From Buxus sempervirens (Eukaryota > Streptophyta > Magnoliopsida > Buxales > Buxaceae): a stretch of 64,000 nt of DNA. The stretch lies in the NCBI GenBank assembly GCA_947561395.2, contig OX387190.1, positions 29,630,858 to 29,694,857 on the forward strand, given 5' to 3'. Position numbers and translations under genes: made by a program. Below the pieces are notes generated by a model, which saw nothing but the letters and a program-made list of their open reading frames with translations, was not told the origin of the DNA and did not search any database. Shown here one piece after another: positions 49,369 through 61,343 of the stretch (positions are counted from its first letter, which is position 1; the number at the start of each line of letters is the position of its first letter).

Positions 49369-50532
49369 AATTTTAGGATTTTTTTTTACTTTTTTTGCAT
49401 CCATACCCCTATGTTATTGTATATTTGCATTTATATCCTCATGTTTTTAATATTTTCATTTATACTCCTCTATTTATCAAAATCGTTACAGTCATACCCC
49501 TAACGTTAAAATCCGTTAAGTTTGTTGTTTAGTTTTTTTAAATGACAAAAATAACCTTTTGCAAAATAAATGATTTTTACATTTATCTCCCTATATTATC
49601 TTCTATTTGCATTTATACCCTTATATTATTATATTTATTGCATATGTAACCAAAGTCATCAATATTAGGGCTTTTTGCATCCATACCCCTATATTATGAT
49701 ATATTTGCATTTTTGTCCTTATGTTTTAAGTATTTATACTCATACTCCTTTACGCATCATAACCATTACAATTGCATCCATACCCCTATATTTATACCCA
49801 TATTCCTCTACATACCATGTAAAGATGCTATTAAGATTATCATGCAGAAGAAACACAATCTTGAAGAATACTGTGATAAAGCTTATCACATTCAAACATA
49901 TTAAGCAACTTATGCATATATAATTCATAGTATCCTTGATTATAAGTTGTGGCTTCAAAACATTTATGGTTGTAATGTCTATCCACCTAACACATGCCGA
50001 CCACAAGAACGACAAAAAAAACAAACAACGCGATGTGAATGAAACTGAATCAAGTCAATGCATGCCATCTAAAAGGTGTGGAAAGTTAGACCATAATAGA
50101 TGTACATGCAAAGAGGCAATTCTTAGTAGGGGCAAAAGGCAAGTATGGCTGTAGAGGAGTATGGGAGTATGGGTATAAATACTTAAAACATAAGGAAAAA
50201 AATGCAAATATATCATAATACAGGGGTGTGGACGCAAAAAGCCCTAATATTGATGACTTTGGTTACAGATGCAATAAATATAATAATATAAGGGTATAAA
50301 CGCAAATATAAGATAATATAGGGGGATAAATGTAAAAATCATTTATTTTGCAAAAGGTTATTTTAGTCATTTAAAAAAAATAAACAACAAACTTAACGGA
50401 TTTTAACGTCAGGGGTACAACGGTAATGATTTTGATAAATAGAGGGGTATAAATATAAATATTAAAAACATGAGGATATAAATGCAAATATAGAATAATA
50501 TAGGGATATGGATGCAAAAAACCCTTAATTTT
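49369..50532. repeat. Foldback element, copy 2
   Basis: This duplicate of 1731-2899 has the same inverted arms and middle segment and a few base changes. Confidence 0.7.
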
Positions 50533-50610
50533 AACCTTAAAGAAAACCTCCAATCACTCAACTTCAAAAAAAATAATAATAATAATAATTTTAACCATTA
50601 AGAAGGGTAT

Positions 50611-50720
50611 GCGTGAGATGCTGTCACGTCACGTGGAGCATCTCACGCCTAATGTTTTTTCCTATGAACCCACATGAAAAATAAGTAGCCGTGAGATGCT
50701 CACATGACAGCATCTCACGG
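50611..50720. repeat. Pair of GTGAGATGC hairpins, copy 2
   Basis: These are the same two hairpins as at 2980-3107. The arms are kept, and the spacer between them is about 18 bp shorter (copy 1 has an extra 'TTGATATATTAATAACAC'). Confidence 0.6.
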
Positions 50721-50976
50721 CCACGTAAGGGAACAATTCAGAGAGGCGTGCGCACGATTTCATTATGGGTGGATGCCCTCATTTACAGAATAGTTTTATT
50801 TTGTTTTTTATTTTTACAAACACAAAGGGCTTGTGAATGGCGTTGGAGCAGAAGATGACGATCGACGACCATCACACAGCTACCTCAGTTCTTATTTTTT
50901 CCCCCTCAAATTTCGAATAAAAGCTTGGTTGTCGCTTCCTGTCTCCTCGTCCTCTTTGATTATTCTTTTCCTTTCT

Positions 50977-52250
50977 TGTTAGGGTTTGTTTTGTATTTGT
51001 ATTGATCTTTTGAAAATCGAAATGAAATTCAGAGCAAATTTTTAGGTTCTCCATCCGCATCTCGCTCTCTCATTCATTCTTTGGTATGCAGAAATGATGG
51101 TTTCTGACCTGTAACGCCTGGACAGGTACGGTGTTCTTTTGGCCCGGACAAGAATGGTCTTCTTTTCCATTTTTCTTTGCAAGTTGTCTTTGGCTGTTAT
51201 GCTCGAATGGTGAATTTGAGCGGTTTCTGTTGTTATTGATTGACGTAACTTATGTTCTCTTTAGGTTTTAATTTTTGAACTTGTCGTATATATCATCGTT
51301 GTTATCACACTTGTTCCTTTGTGATGAATTCACTTCATATTTTTTCAGTTGTGCATATGTTCATCTGTTATCAATGCTAACATCCTCCTTGGTGGTTTCT
51401 TGTATATTGGTCCTTCTTCCTCTTGGACGGTACCGAGTTGGTAGTGGTACCGCCCAAGTCATGGCTGAGTTAAACCGAGTTTGGTGAATCCATTAAGGAA
51501 ATATGTACCGGGTTGCAAACTCATATTGACTGAGTTTTCAAACCATTGACAGTGCACTTGATAATAATTATTGCATAAGGGTAGAGGAGCTTCTTATGAG
51601 GGAAGCATATTTGGTAATCTGTGCTTTTATATTATGCAGAAATACTAAAAGTCATCAATTACCAGTTACACGGGTCACATCAGCTCTAACGTTAATTGAT
51701 GTGGTGATCACTGCTTAGAAGAAATGATCTGCGGATGAGTGTGCTGTGTGGAAAATCATGAAATATTAAAATGGATATTATTTGGTTTCTTATTGATTAC
51801 CTGATTGAGATATCATAATGCAAAGTGGTGATACGTTCATAAGATGAATACTGAACCTATTAGACAAGCATAGATACTACGGGGCTAGATACGATGTGGT
51901 TATTCTGATCAACCCATTTGAGATAACCATAAGTGATGTTTGGAGCATTTTTGCTAACCTCCACACTCAGAACAAACCTTTGCTTCTGGCCTGTGCTAGT
52001 GAACTGGAAAGTCGCTGGCTCAACTTGGGCCTTCATTTCGCTTGGAAACTCTAGAACTGCATGGTAAACTGCAGTTTCACCTCCCACATTTGTCACAACC
52101 CTGCTGAAGTTTTTCACATTTGTCGATCTTGTTTCTTTAGGAAGTATGGCAACAAAAGATGGGTAGTTGAGGTCAGATGTATTGTCATGGCAACTCCATT
52201 GAGTCCGCCTAATTGTGGCACTCATCCGCTGTTCATTGTATCCAAGGCTG
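50977..52250. repeat. Tandem duplication, copy 2, right part
   Basis: This matches 10858-12136. It ends at the Tat-B insertion. Bases 50982-51859 contain no recognisable gene. Confidence 0.95.
51860..52250 (-). pseudogene. Subtilisin-like protease copy 2, 3' fragment
   Basis: This is the last 130 or so codons of the second subtilase copy. They run from SLGYNEQRMSATIRR through the fibronectin-III-like domain (LNYPSFVAILP, SRVVTNVG, YGYLKWVD) to the stop at 51860. It is about 95 percent identical in protein to the copy-1 end. At 52250 the gene is cut by the Tat-B LTR. The cut lies only 124 bp, in gene coordinates, from the point where Tat-A cuts copy 1. The remainder of this copy must lie right of the window if it exists. 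The fragment has no catalytic residues. Confidence 0.9.
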
Positions 52251-54156
52251 TTGTGAGACATGGAAAAATCACCGGAGTGATCTCCCTCCGTCAACACACG
52301 GGGCTCGACGTAAAGAGTGGGAGTCGCCACGATTCATTATTTTGAGGTGAGAATGGACAGCAAAAGAGTGAAAAACAAACAAAAAGAGACAAAAATGCTA
52401 AAAGACAAATTCTAGAGTAAAAATAACCCTACTTGAAAATCAAATCCAGAGATGGGTAAGGGGATTAGATTATGAACGGGGGAAGGTGTTAGGCACCCCC
52501 ATTCACCCACACAAGGTGTTTGCCAAGTATTTATTCATGCTAAAAGAAAATAGAAAGCTTGCTAAAAAATCATGAAAAAGCCTTGAAAAAGGAACAAGTG
52601 TATGATATATTCACATGAAGATCCAAATGGATTCTAGATCTTCTCTTATGTCAATATCATTTCTGGAATATCACAAAAATATGGAAATCAAAATAGAAGT
52701 TGCATAAAACCAAGTTCAATCAAATCCGGGAGGTTTGGTAAAAGTAAGGCAATCTTTCTTGAAATTAATCAAATCCAATTTTAAATCAAGCCAAACCAAA
52801 TCCATTTGAAAGATTAGGGTAAATAAGAGATTCATGCAAAATTTCAATCAAATCCGGTTGAAAACCTAGGAGTTATGGCTCTTTTAGGGTTGCTGCCGGG
52901 GATGATTAAAAGTGACAAGTGGGCATCTTTGGAAAATCATATAGAAAAATCCACTTCATAGAAATCCGTGAAATTTGGTGTCAATGAAGTCTGTATGGCC
53001 ATCTTTCAACAGAAACTGGCCTCATACAAAAACTCATTCGGATGTGCCTTGGGTGACTTCCCGAACAGGCCCCGAGGATCACAGATTGACCCAGAAAAGT
53101 GCTGTTGAGCAGTTCTGAGTAAATCCGCTCTCCACGACACAATTTAAATCAAAAAATTATAAAATCAATTGGATTTAAAAATAGACTCATAAAGGAGTGC
53201 CCAGAAACAAAAATCACTTGAATCGGATTTAAAACGAACACATGGCGCTCCGTCGAAGTGACAAGTTCTGTATTTAAACCTGAACTGACCAATCAACTTC
53301 GACAGAGAGGTGTCAAAAATCTGCTTGATAGAAATCAATGAAATTTGGTGGGTATAAACTAGACAGCCTCACCTTTCGCATGGTTCTAGAATCACTCCAA
53401 AATTCATCCGGATGATGAAGTTATGAGTGTCTGAAGTTAGGGTACAATTGCTGTCAAGTAAACCCTAATTCGAGTGAAACCAATACCAAAATGTGACAAA
53501 GTGTGTGCAAATTTGTGCAAGACAAACAAAAACCTTTAGAAATCATTTGAAAACATTCCAGAATTGATTGAGGCAATTTATTAGAGATTTATCACAATGA
53601 ACGTAACAAATCCCCAAATATGAGCCTATCCCGCCAAAAGAGTGTAATATGTGTGCAAGAGTGAAAAACCAAGCAAGATCAATACAACAACATATCATGC
53701 ATATAGATTCAACAAAATAGGTTCTAGAACAGCCTAGGGTTCCGTTCCATTATCGTTTCCCTTTGTTCTCTCTCCCCGTTAAACACGGTTCTTCAAGATA
53801 ATCAAGGGTACTTTGATTATAGAACGGTTTTCAATCATTCAAAAGGCTTCATGCTACATGGGTTCTAGTACTAGGGTCAATCCCCAGTCTCGTTTCTCCT
53901 AGATCCCGCCTTCACGTTTTACGGCTAGGGGGAGTCTCGAGATACTTTGAGCCGGGGAAGGATTTCCATACACAAACAAGGCTTTATTCTACAGAAAGGT
54001 AAAAGAAGAGATCTAGATCTAAGAAATTAAATACAGAAAATAGAAGAGGGTTGAGGCTTACCTGGGGTTCTGGAAGCAATCCGGCAGCGGTTCCCTTCTT
54101 CACTCGGAGCTCTTCAATCTCCAAATTCTTGGCCATTTGATTGAGGGGGAGCCTCC

Positions 54157-54164
54157 TATTTATA
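54157..54164 (-). promoter_or_regulatory. TATA box of the Tat-B LTR
   Basis: The minus strand reads GCCTATAAATAGG, the same context as in the Tat-A and Tat-D LTRs. Confidence 0.7.
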
Positions 54165-54321
54165 GGCAAAGGCTAGGGTTGTTGGTAGACACAACTTAAT
54201 GTCTAGAACCCTCCAACCTTAACCCTAAGGCTGTTTCCAAGATTTCCCCTCATTTAATGAGGGACATGATGGTAAAAAGTAATTTCTCTCAGAAAACCCT
54301 AATTTTGAGCAAAACTAATGT

Positions 54322-54420
54322 ATCCGGCAACTCAGGCCGGATACACTAAAGGCTCCTTGTATCCGGCACTTGAGACCGGATACGAAGGAAACTACTTGTA
54401 TCCGGCCTGAGTTGCCGGAT
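54322..54420 (-). promoter_or_regulatory. Three dyad modules in the Tat-B LTR
   Basis: The units start at 54322, 54361 and 54400. All are 21 bp with ATCCG and CGGAT arms. The symmetry extends to 25 bp (GTATCCGG and CCGGATAC). They lie about 160 bp upstream of the LTR TATA box. Confidence 0.88.
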
Positions 54421-54512
54421 ACAGGTAAAATTTTATTTTCTCCAAATTCTGTGCTGGCTTTCAAGGAGATGATGATTTTTGATGATTGTTTGTGCAATTT
54501 GGGGTGTCTATA

Positions 54513-54530
54513 ACTGCCCCTCTTTGCGGG
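54513..54530 (-). other. Polypurine tract of Tat-B
   Basis: The minus strand reads CGCAAAGAGGGGCAGT next to the LTR, closely matching the Tat-A tract at 37572-37588. Confidence 0.75.
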
Positions 54531-54925
54531 AGCTACGAAGCAGTGAGCTGCAAAGATTAGACAAGCCCAAATTGCAATCCCTTAAGCATGATTTGCTTGA
54601 TTTAATTCAATTTTATAAAAAAAAAACCAATTTTTGGGTGAAGATTTGCCAAAAAGCCCTAACTTTAAGGGGGGCATCTCTCCAAGAGTTCTTAAATTCC
54701 ACCGAGCACTTGTGGCTGTGAAGTGGTTTTTAAGCCCAAAAATAGGGATTTTTTTGAAAACTGATTTTTTATCAAAGCAAGTTAAAATTGAGTGAATATC
54801 ATCCTTTTGACCAGGCACATTTCCCAAGATTGTCCCAAATTCCACAGAGCTCTTGTGGCTGTGAGGTGGATTTCAAGACAAAAATAGGATTTGTGAGAAA
54901 ATAATGAGTTTATAGCACATTTTTG

Positions 54926-55120
54926 CTCTTTTCCTTTTTTCTTTTCTTCTTTTTCTCATTTTTTTTCTTTTCTTTTTTTCTTTTCTCTCTTTTTTTTTCT
55001 TTTTTTTTCTTTTCTCTTTTTTCTTTTTTTTTTTTTCTCTTTTTTCCTCTTTTCTTTTCCCTTTTTTCTATTTTTCTTCTTCTTTTTCTCTTTTTTCTGT
55101 TTTTTTTTTCTGTTTTTTCT
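54926..55120 (+). repeat. Long pyrimidine (C/T) tract
   Basis: About 195 bases are almost pure T and C, just upstream of the gene B promoter of Tat-B. It is low complexity; the phenylalanine-rich frame across it is not a gene. Confidence 0.85.
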
Positions 55121-55123
55121 TGT

Positions 55124-55200
55124 ATCCGGTATTATATACCGGATAAGGCATGGCTCGTGTGTATCCGGCCTGAGTCACCGGATACACATGGCTTTATAAG
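55124..55200 (+). promoter_or_regulatory. Promoter of Tat-B gene B: two dyad modules and TATA
   Basis: Two 21-bp units start at 55124 and 55163 with ATCCG and CGGAT arms and centres GTATTATATAC and GCCTGAGTCAC. TTTATAAG begins at 55193, 10 bp after the second unit. A leader exon and intron then lead to the ATG at 56450. Confidence 0.82.
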
Positions 55201-55511
55201 TCGCGCGCGACCGCGACTTTTCCCATTCTTTTCTTTCTGCTTCGATTACTCATACCGGCCACAGGCTCTCCTTTCCTTCGTCCCCGACGACTCCTTCTTC
55301 TCCGGCAACCTCTCCAGATTCCGGCGACTCCTGTTTCCACCGGCAGCTGCTAGTAACTCCAGCAACCTTCATTGTTCGCTCATTCAAGGCAGCAGTCGAG
55401 CCCTAGCTCGATTTCTTCAGATTTTTGGTGGTTCTGCTATTGTCCTTGCTCCGATGATCTTCTTTGAGCTCCGGCGAATCCAATTTCACTCTCTCTATTG
55501 CCCATCAAACA

Positions 55512-56449
55512 GTAAGTGCAACTGGGCATCTTCACATTTTTTTGTTTATGCCGAATTGCCACTTATTTTGTGAATTTTCTGTTTGATCGCATACTTCCCC
55601 CAAGCAAGAAGGATTCAGACTTTTCATTTGCTATTGAATTCTTGGATGAACCATTGTTGGCCTAGTTCTTTGCTGCTGAAATTTTTCAGACTTAATGCCT
55701 TGTGCTTTGCTGTGATCATGATTTCTTTCTTCTTTGGTGGTACCCTTGAATTAATGGTATCTCAGAATTTTGGACTGTCTGCTGCTGATATTAGCTGATT
55801 TACATGAACTGATGATGTCCTGCTGCTTGCATGCCAATTTTGTATGTTAGAACAAACTTTGCTTTCCTAATTCAGTTTTGCCACAATTCCTTAGAACTGT
55901 CTTGTTAGTGATATTCTTTCACTATTCCTGGGCCAATTCCCAACCGGATGGTTCACGATATGATTTTGCTTTTCCAGACTTGATGCCATGTTTGTTGTTT
56001 TCTTTCTTTCAATTTGCTTTGGCTTGCTAATTCCGAACATAGTGTTCATGAACTTGATTGACACCTTCAATAATGTGATGCTTTCGGACGAATCCCGATT
56101 GCCTGAAAACTCTGAACTTAGCTGTAATCTGTGTTGCCAGGGTTAGGATTGCCCGACACTCTTGACTTCAGATTGGTGCCCAAACAATATTTCACATTTT
56201 GCTGCAGTATTGATGTTGACATATCTTATCCTTTCTTGAGAAGGGCCGCATGTGGTTCATGCTTTTGCGGCATTTTCACCTATCCCTTTTGCACCAGGTA
56301 CCCCTAGGATCAAAGTAGATTAGGAATGATTAGGTACTGTAGAAACTCAGAACTACATTAGTGGTGAGAATACCCAATATTGATATCTGAACTTCTGATA
56401 AGACATTAAACATAAACAGAAACTTAAAATACTGCCCTGTTGTCTGTAG
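55512..56449 (+). other. Leader intron of Tat-B gene B
   Basis: The donor GTAAGTG is at 55512. The acceptor TCTGTAG ends at 56449, directly before the start codon. It is the counterpart of 35869-36754 in Tat-A, with the same donor heptamer and the same exact abutment to ATG. Confidence 0.65.
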
Positions 56450-59110
56450 ATGGCTAGGAGTCGTTCCCGAGTTAGAGAGGAGGTTGACCCTGCTGACCAG
56501 CCTTCCACCTCGCGGGCTCGGACAGAGGTGAGTTCCAGTGCCACCTTGTCTGAGCCATTAGGTGACTCCCGAGAGAGCTCTGCTGAGGTAGGCTTTCAAA
56601 TTCTTTCTCTTCCTTTTCTTTCTTCTATTCTCCTTTCCCACACAACCTTCACATCTTTCTCTTGGAATTTAGCCCGTGGTTGCACCGGCTCGAGGTCGAG
56701 GCAGAGGCCGAGGCAGGGTTCACGATCAGGCCCTTGAGGGCGAGAGAGGCTGTGGCAGAGGCCGAGGTAGAGCCAGAGGTGCAGCTCAGGAGGGTACCGC
56801 TGTAGCTCTGTCAGGGGTCTCTGACGAACTGAGGGCATCTGTTCATGATACAGAGCTCCTCAGTGGCTTGGATATCCACCCCTCTATGTGCATCAGGGCA
56901 GATGTGCCGCTCCCCTACCATTCCTCCCACTTACGAGGCAGCTGGGGGAGATTCAGTGAGTTGGCACAGTCTCTCTCTCCGGCACTCAGGCGTGAGTTTG
57001 GGAGGTGCCATTTGGATCATTTCATCAGCATCCCATCTTTCAGAGCCGATCGTCCCCTTATTTTTGCTATGATTGAGAGATATTTCCCGGAGACTCAGTC
57101 CTTCCATTTACCGGACGTGGAGCTAGGGATCCGTCCCTCAGATTTTGTGATGATCACCGGTATTCCATTGACGGGGCGGACCATTGTCTTGGATCGGCCT
57201 TCTGCAGAGGATGTTGGGATCCTCTTAGGATATCAGGATCTGCCCCATGCTGCTTGGGATGGGCGCAGTGGCCGCCTCTCTATTAGCTGGTTGAGAGAGA
57301 GCTTGGCTCATCATTATGAGGGGAGGCACGAGACCATCTCCGTGGAGGACGCAGCCTTTGTGCCTATCTTCCGTCATGTTTTCCTGCTGATGCTTGGGAG
57401 CTGCTTCTTTCCGGAGGATACCACCAGTGTCAGTCCGCTTTTTTTGGATGCCTTGAGAGATCTCCGCCAGACCCGCCAGCTGGCTTGGGGTCGACTCATT
57501 TATGGGACCATCCTGGCCGGGTTGTGCCGAGTGGTTCGAGGCCTGGCATCCCCGCGAGGCGATGGAGTCAGTTGCCGGTTCTTCTGGCAGATTCTGCAGG
57601 TATTGGACTCATCTATCTGATTTAATTCTTTAGGTTTTATCCCCCTTTGTTTCTACCTGATTTTCCTTTTTCCAGGTGTTTATGTACACCTACATGACCT
57701 TTTTCCGCCCATCCCCTGTACCTGAGGTCGCGGATTTTCCTGTGGCTCTGTGATGGTCCGCCCAGGTTCGAGATGCTGATAGGAGCCAGCCTCGTACTGC
57801 CCGGGTGCACTTAGACCGTGCCCGCCGATCTGATGTAAGTCCTTTATCCCTTTGCCTTTCTCTTCTTGCCTCTTGACTGTATCTGACCCCTTTTCTTCTT
57901 TGCAGCTCATCCTATCACGTCCTGATGACGTGGATGTTGGAGTTGCCCGTGAGATGGCAGTACAGGATGCTTTTGAGAGAGATCTCAAACGTCAGCCCTA
58001 TCAGTGCTTCATTGGGAGGCTTGGTAGGGTGATGTACTTGGGAGAGCGCCTGTACTTTCAGCACACAGGCATACTTCGCATCCCCGTTCATCCTCCTCCT
58101 GTGGGTCCCGACACACTCCTCCCAAGCTTTGATGTGGATTAGTTCGACCATTTCATGGATGTGGAAGGGCTTACAGTAGAGGGGGATTACGACGAGTGGA
58201 TCCAGAGAGTCTCCATCGGATGCTTGATGGATCGACCCACTCGTGCCGGGGTGACGGAGATAGGCGGGATCTGTATCCGGATCCACAAGGACACGGTGAG
58301 TCTTGTGATACTCCTGTTTTTATCTGCTTTTCTGCCTTTATGCATTTCTGATCCCCCTTCTGTTCTTGTTGACAGGTACACGAGCTGAACACCATCAGGG
58401 ACCGGTTCGAGAGCCAGCGAGCCGCGATCGATGATATGATCGCAGAGCATGACGCGGTCGTGGCCCAGAGGGATGCCCAGATCAGGGAGCTGAAGGCCCT
58501 AGTTGCCGAGCTCCAGGCTAGACAGGTATCTAGTCTTTTCATTTTTCTCATTTCCCTGCTTCTGTTATTCTGATATAGCTTTTTTACTTGTGCAGGGCCC
58601 AGTCTATGAGCATGCCTTCTTTGTTCCTGACCCGTCCCCAGCTCGGGCTGCTGATCCCGAGGATGCCCCAGCGGCTAGTCCTGATGAGCCGGATCCTCCT
58701 GCTCCGTCTGCAGACATTCCTGGTATGCTCTTCTTTTAATTCTCCTCATTTATTCTTCCTTATATCTTGATCTTCTGATTTTTCTCTTTTCTGTGGACCC
58801 AGCTACTTCTGCTCCTGGTCCCTCTGCTGCTGACGCTGGGCCTTCTGGAGCTGCGGGAGCAGAGCCTGCTATGGCTGAGGGCCCAGTTGGGCCGGTTGCT
58901 GCTGAGCCAGAGGCTTCCTCCCCAGATTCTGCTCCTGCTCCGCCCCCAGACATCGAGGATTATTGCTTGGAGTATCAGCTTCAGCAGGTGGTGGGTCGGC
59001 ATCCTTGCCATGCAGCCGAGCGTATCCTTGCATACTCTAGAGGCCGATCACTTTGGGGGAGAGGCCGTAGAGGTGGACGCGGCCGAGGACGCGGGGATGA
59101 TCCTGCATAG
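56450..59110 (+). pseudogene. Tat-B antisense gene B: PMD-like protein with RG-rich ends
   Basis: This is the seven-exon homologue of 33021-35868. The exons are 56450-56587, 56673-57599, 57676-57834, 57906-58295, 58376-58525, 58596-58722 and 58803-59110, all GT-AG, summing to 733 codons. Exon 2 opens with an Arg/Gly-rich run (ARGRGRGRGR, CGRGRGRARG). It then has the PMD-like domain: RPLIFAMIERYFPETQSFHL, GIRPSDFVMITGIPLTG, FLLMLGSCFFPEDTTSVSP and WGRLIYGTILAGLCR. Exon 5 is a coiled coil (DAVVAQRDAQIRELKALVAE). The C-terminus is again RG-rich (RGRRGGRGRGRGDDPA). Stops at 57751 (TGA, from Arg CGA) and 58140 (TAG, probably from Gln CAG) inactivate it. Exon 3 is the same length, 159 nt, in both elements. 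Confidence 0.82.
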
Positions 59111-59322
59111 GAGTAGATTAGGATTTTCTTTTTTCATGTATTTACACCATCATCCTTGTACAAAAACTTGCATATATATATAAAAAAACTTTTTATTCAT
59201 TTTCCATTGTCTTGCACATCTTTTGTCTCCCATTTTATGCAATTATGAATTGTACACAGGTGAAACAGGTAAAAAATTCGGATTTTTTATCCTTAGCTCT
59301 TTTTTTTGCTGTTTTTCTTTGT

Positions 59323-59482
59323 ATCCGGCATATCAGACCGGATACATTAAATTTCCTTTGTATCCGGCATAATATGCCGGATACGCTAAGGTTTATTTGT
59401 ATCCGGCAAAGAATGCCGGATAAGGAGAGAAAGCTGTGTATCCAGCCTGATATGCCGGATACTTAAAAAACTTCTATAAAAG
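59323..59482 (+). promoter_or_regulatory. Promoter of Tat-B gene A: four dyad modules and TATA
   Basis: The units start at 59323, 59362, 59401 and 59440, with ATCCG and CGGAT arms. The last has ATCCA, a decayed left arm. TATAAAAG at 59475 follows 14 bp after the last unit, about 115 bp before the ATG at 59592. Confidence 0.87.
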
Positions 59483-59591
59483 TAACCAGCATCGGGATTT
59501 GCACATTTTTTACGAGTTTTTGAGTTTAGAAACCCCCTTTTTCGCCTTTTTCTTCCTCCTCTTGAGTTCTAGCTTGCTCCCATCAACTCCA

Positions 59592-61343
59592 ATGGAATCC
59601 GGATCATCTTCTGCCCCATTATTGTCTGTCCACACTGCCTCCCCTGCAAAACAACCTTTTAGATCAAAACCCCCAAATCTTACTAGGTACAACCCCGTGG
59701 ATTCTTTTTACACGAGATGGGTTAATTCTATGACCATAGATGAGGAGAGGAGATGGGATTCTACAAATCTAGGCCACACCCTGCTCATTCCCAAGGTTCC
59801 CTTCAAGTGGGAGATTATAGAGGCCATGATTGGTCATTGGGTTCCCGATCTCAACTTGTTCCGTTTTGGGAACCATGAGATGACCCCAACAATTGAGGAG
59901 GTTGAAACCATCCTGGGCTTGAGGTATGATGAGAAGGTGGTGAATCCACCTCTTAGGCCCAGTTACAAGAAGGAAGCTTCTACTTTTTTGGGCATAGGGA
60001 AGAAGGACTTGGGGGACTCTGACACCCTTATGACCCTATCTAAGGCTTTTCTGACTGAGAAGCTTTTGAGAGGGGAGAACAAGGAGGCCCGATTCAATGC
60101 GTTGACCCTGATAGTGGTCAACCAGCTGCTTTTCCCACGGGATGATGATGAGGTGGACTTGGCCTTGATTTCAGTGATATGCCAGGTTAGGGAGAGGGAG
60201 AGGTTGGCCCCTATGATTTTAGCTGGGATCTATCAGGCCTTGACGGATTGCTACAATAGGAAGTCGAAACGCTTCCTAGCATGTGTCCAGATCCTGCAGG
60301 TAAAAATACTCTTTTTTTTTCTTTTTTGCTTTTTTTTTTTTGCTTTCTTTTTTGCTTTTTGGCTTTCTTTTTGCCCTTTTTGCTTTTTGCTTTTTTATTT
60401 TATTTTATTTTTTTTTACAATGTGCTGATATATCTCTCTTCTTTTGCAGCTTTGGCTACTTGATCATTTGAGTCAGATTGAAGAAATCAATCGACACTTC
60501 TTCCCGAGTCTGAAAGTCCCCATCTTGATGAGCAACAGGGGGTGCCCCGATATTCCAAGGGGCAAACAGGGCTGGTTCACTTTCTTGGGCTCACTTCAGG
60601 ATGACCAGGTGAGATGGCCTGGCACTTATCAGCCCAATGCAGAGACAGTGATTAGCTTCCGTGACCGCAACTTTCTGATCCTAGCTGGCCTGAAACATGC
60701 AGTGCTGTATCTTCCTCTGCGGGTCCTTCGTCAGTTCCGAGCGACCCAGGGGATTATCATCCCATGTGGATATGAGGATCGTCTTGGGCCCCTTTCTCCA
60801 GCTACTATGAAGCTGAATGCCTGGTTGATGAAGGAGTGGTCCTATGTCCGCTTCATGCGTGGTCCAGTCTTCTCAGAAGCCCATGTGAAGGATTATCTCT
60901 TCTGGATCAAGGAGCAGATCCAGAGTCAGGCACCAGTACCTGAAGATCCTCCTGCAGTCTTGGCTCCCACTTATGAGGATATTCTAGAGTCTGAGCGGGC
61001 TTCTCATAAACGGCTTCAGCAGATATAGGTACGGGAGGCCCAGGAGCTCAGGATACAGGGCATTTATCTAGAGAGGCAGCTTGAGGAGCAGATCTCACGC
61101 CGTACTGCCATGGAAGAGAAGCTGGAGGAGCAGAGGCAGGCCCGTCGCTTTGAGGTCCGTATGATCCGGCAGAAGCACCAGGATACTTTGGCCAGCCTTA
61201 GGAGTATGCGGATCAGGCAGGCCCTCTCAGATGAGGTCATTTCCTTCTTGAGTGATCCCGCTGCAGAAGGGGCTTCAGGAGTCATAGCAGCTCAGGCAGC
61301 TCGGATTCGAGAGCTTGAGGAGCGGCTAGGAGACAGAGACTAG
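59592..61343 (+). pseudogene. Tat-B antisense gene A: PMD-like protein with coiled coil
   Basis: This is the two-exon homologue of 26937-32540: exon 1 59592-60299, intron with GT-AG and a long pyrimidine tract, exon 2 60450-61343. The start is placed at 59592 (MESGSSSA) because the upstream in-frame ATG at 59499 lies about 20 bp from the TATA box and the Tat-A protein starts at the equivalent place. The PMD-like domain has KWEIIEAMIGHWVPDLNLF, EMTPTIEEVETILGL, LTLIVVNQLLFP, and ILQLWLLDHL across the splice. A TAG at 61026-61028 (Trp TGG in Tat-A) cuts off the coiled coil (EQRQARRFEVRM to RELEERLGDRD). Without the stop it would have 533 residues. Confidence 0.82.

Larger units (their letters stand above)
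52252..54512 (-). repeat. 3' LTR of Tat-B
   Basis: The plus strand begins TGTGAGACATGG and ends GGGGTGTCTATA, so on the minus strand the LTR reads TATAGACACCCC...CATGTCTCACA. This equals the Tat-A ends apart from TG changed to TA at the start. It contains three dyad modules (54322-54420), a minus-strand TATAAATA at 54164-54157, and GTGGCGACTC inverted at 52321-52330. Its interior is largely different from the Tat-A LTR. Confidence 0.88.

Noticed and set aside
54923..55573. A 216-codon phenylalanine/serine-rich frame
   Set aside because: It is produced by the long C/T tract and the non-coding leader of gene B; the composition is low complexity.
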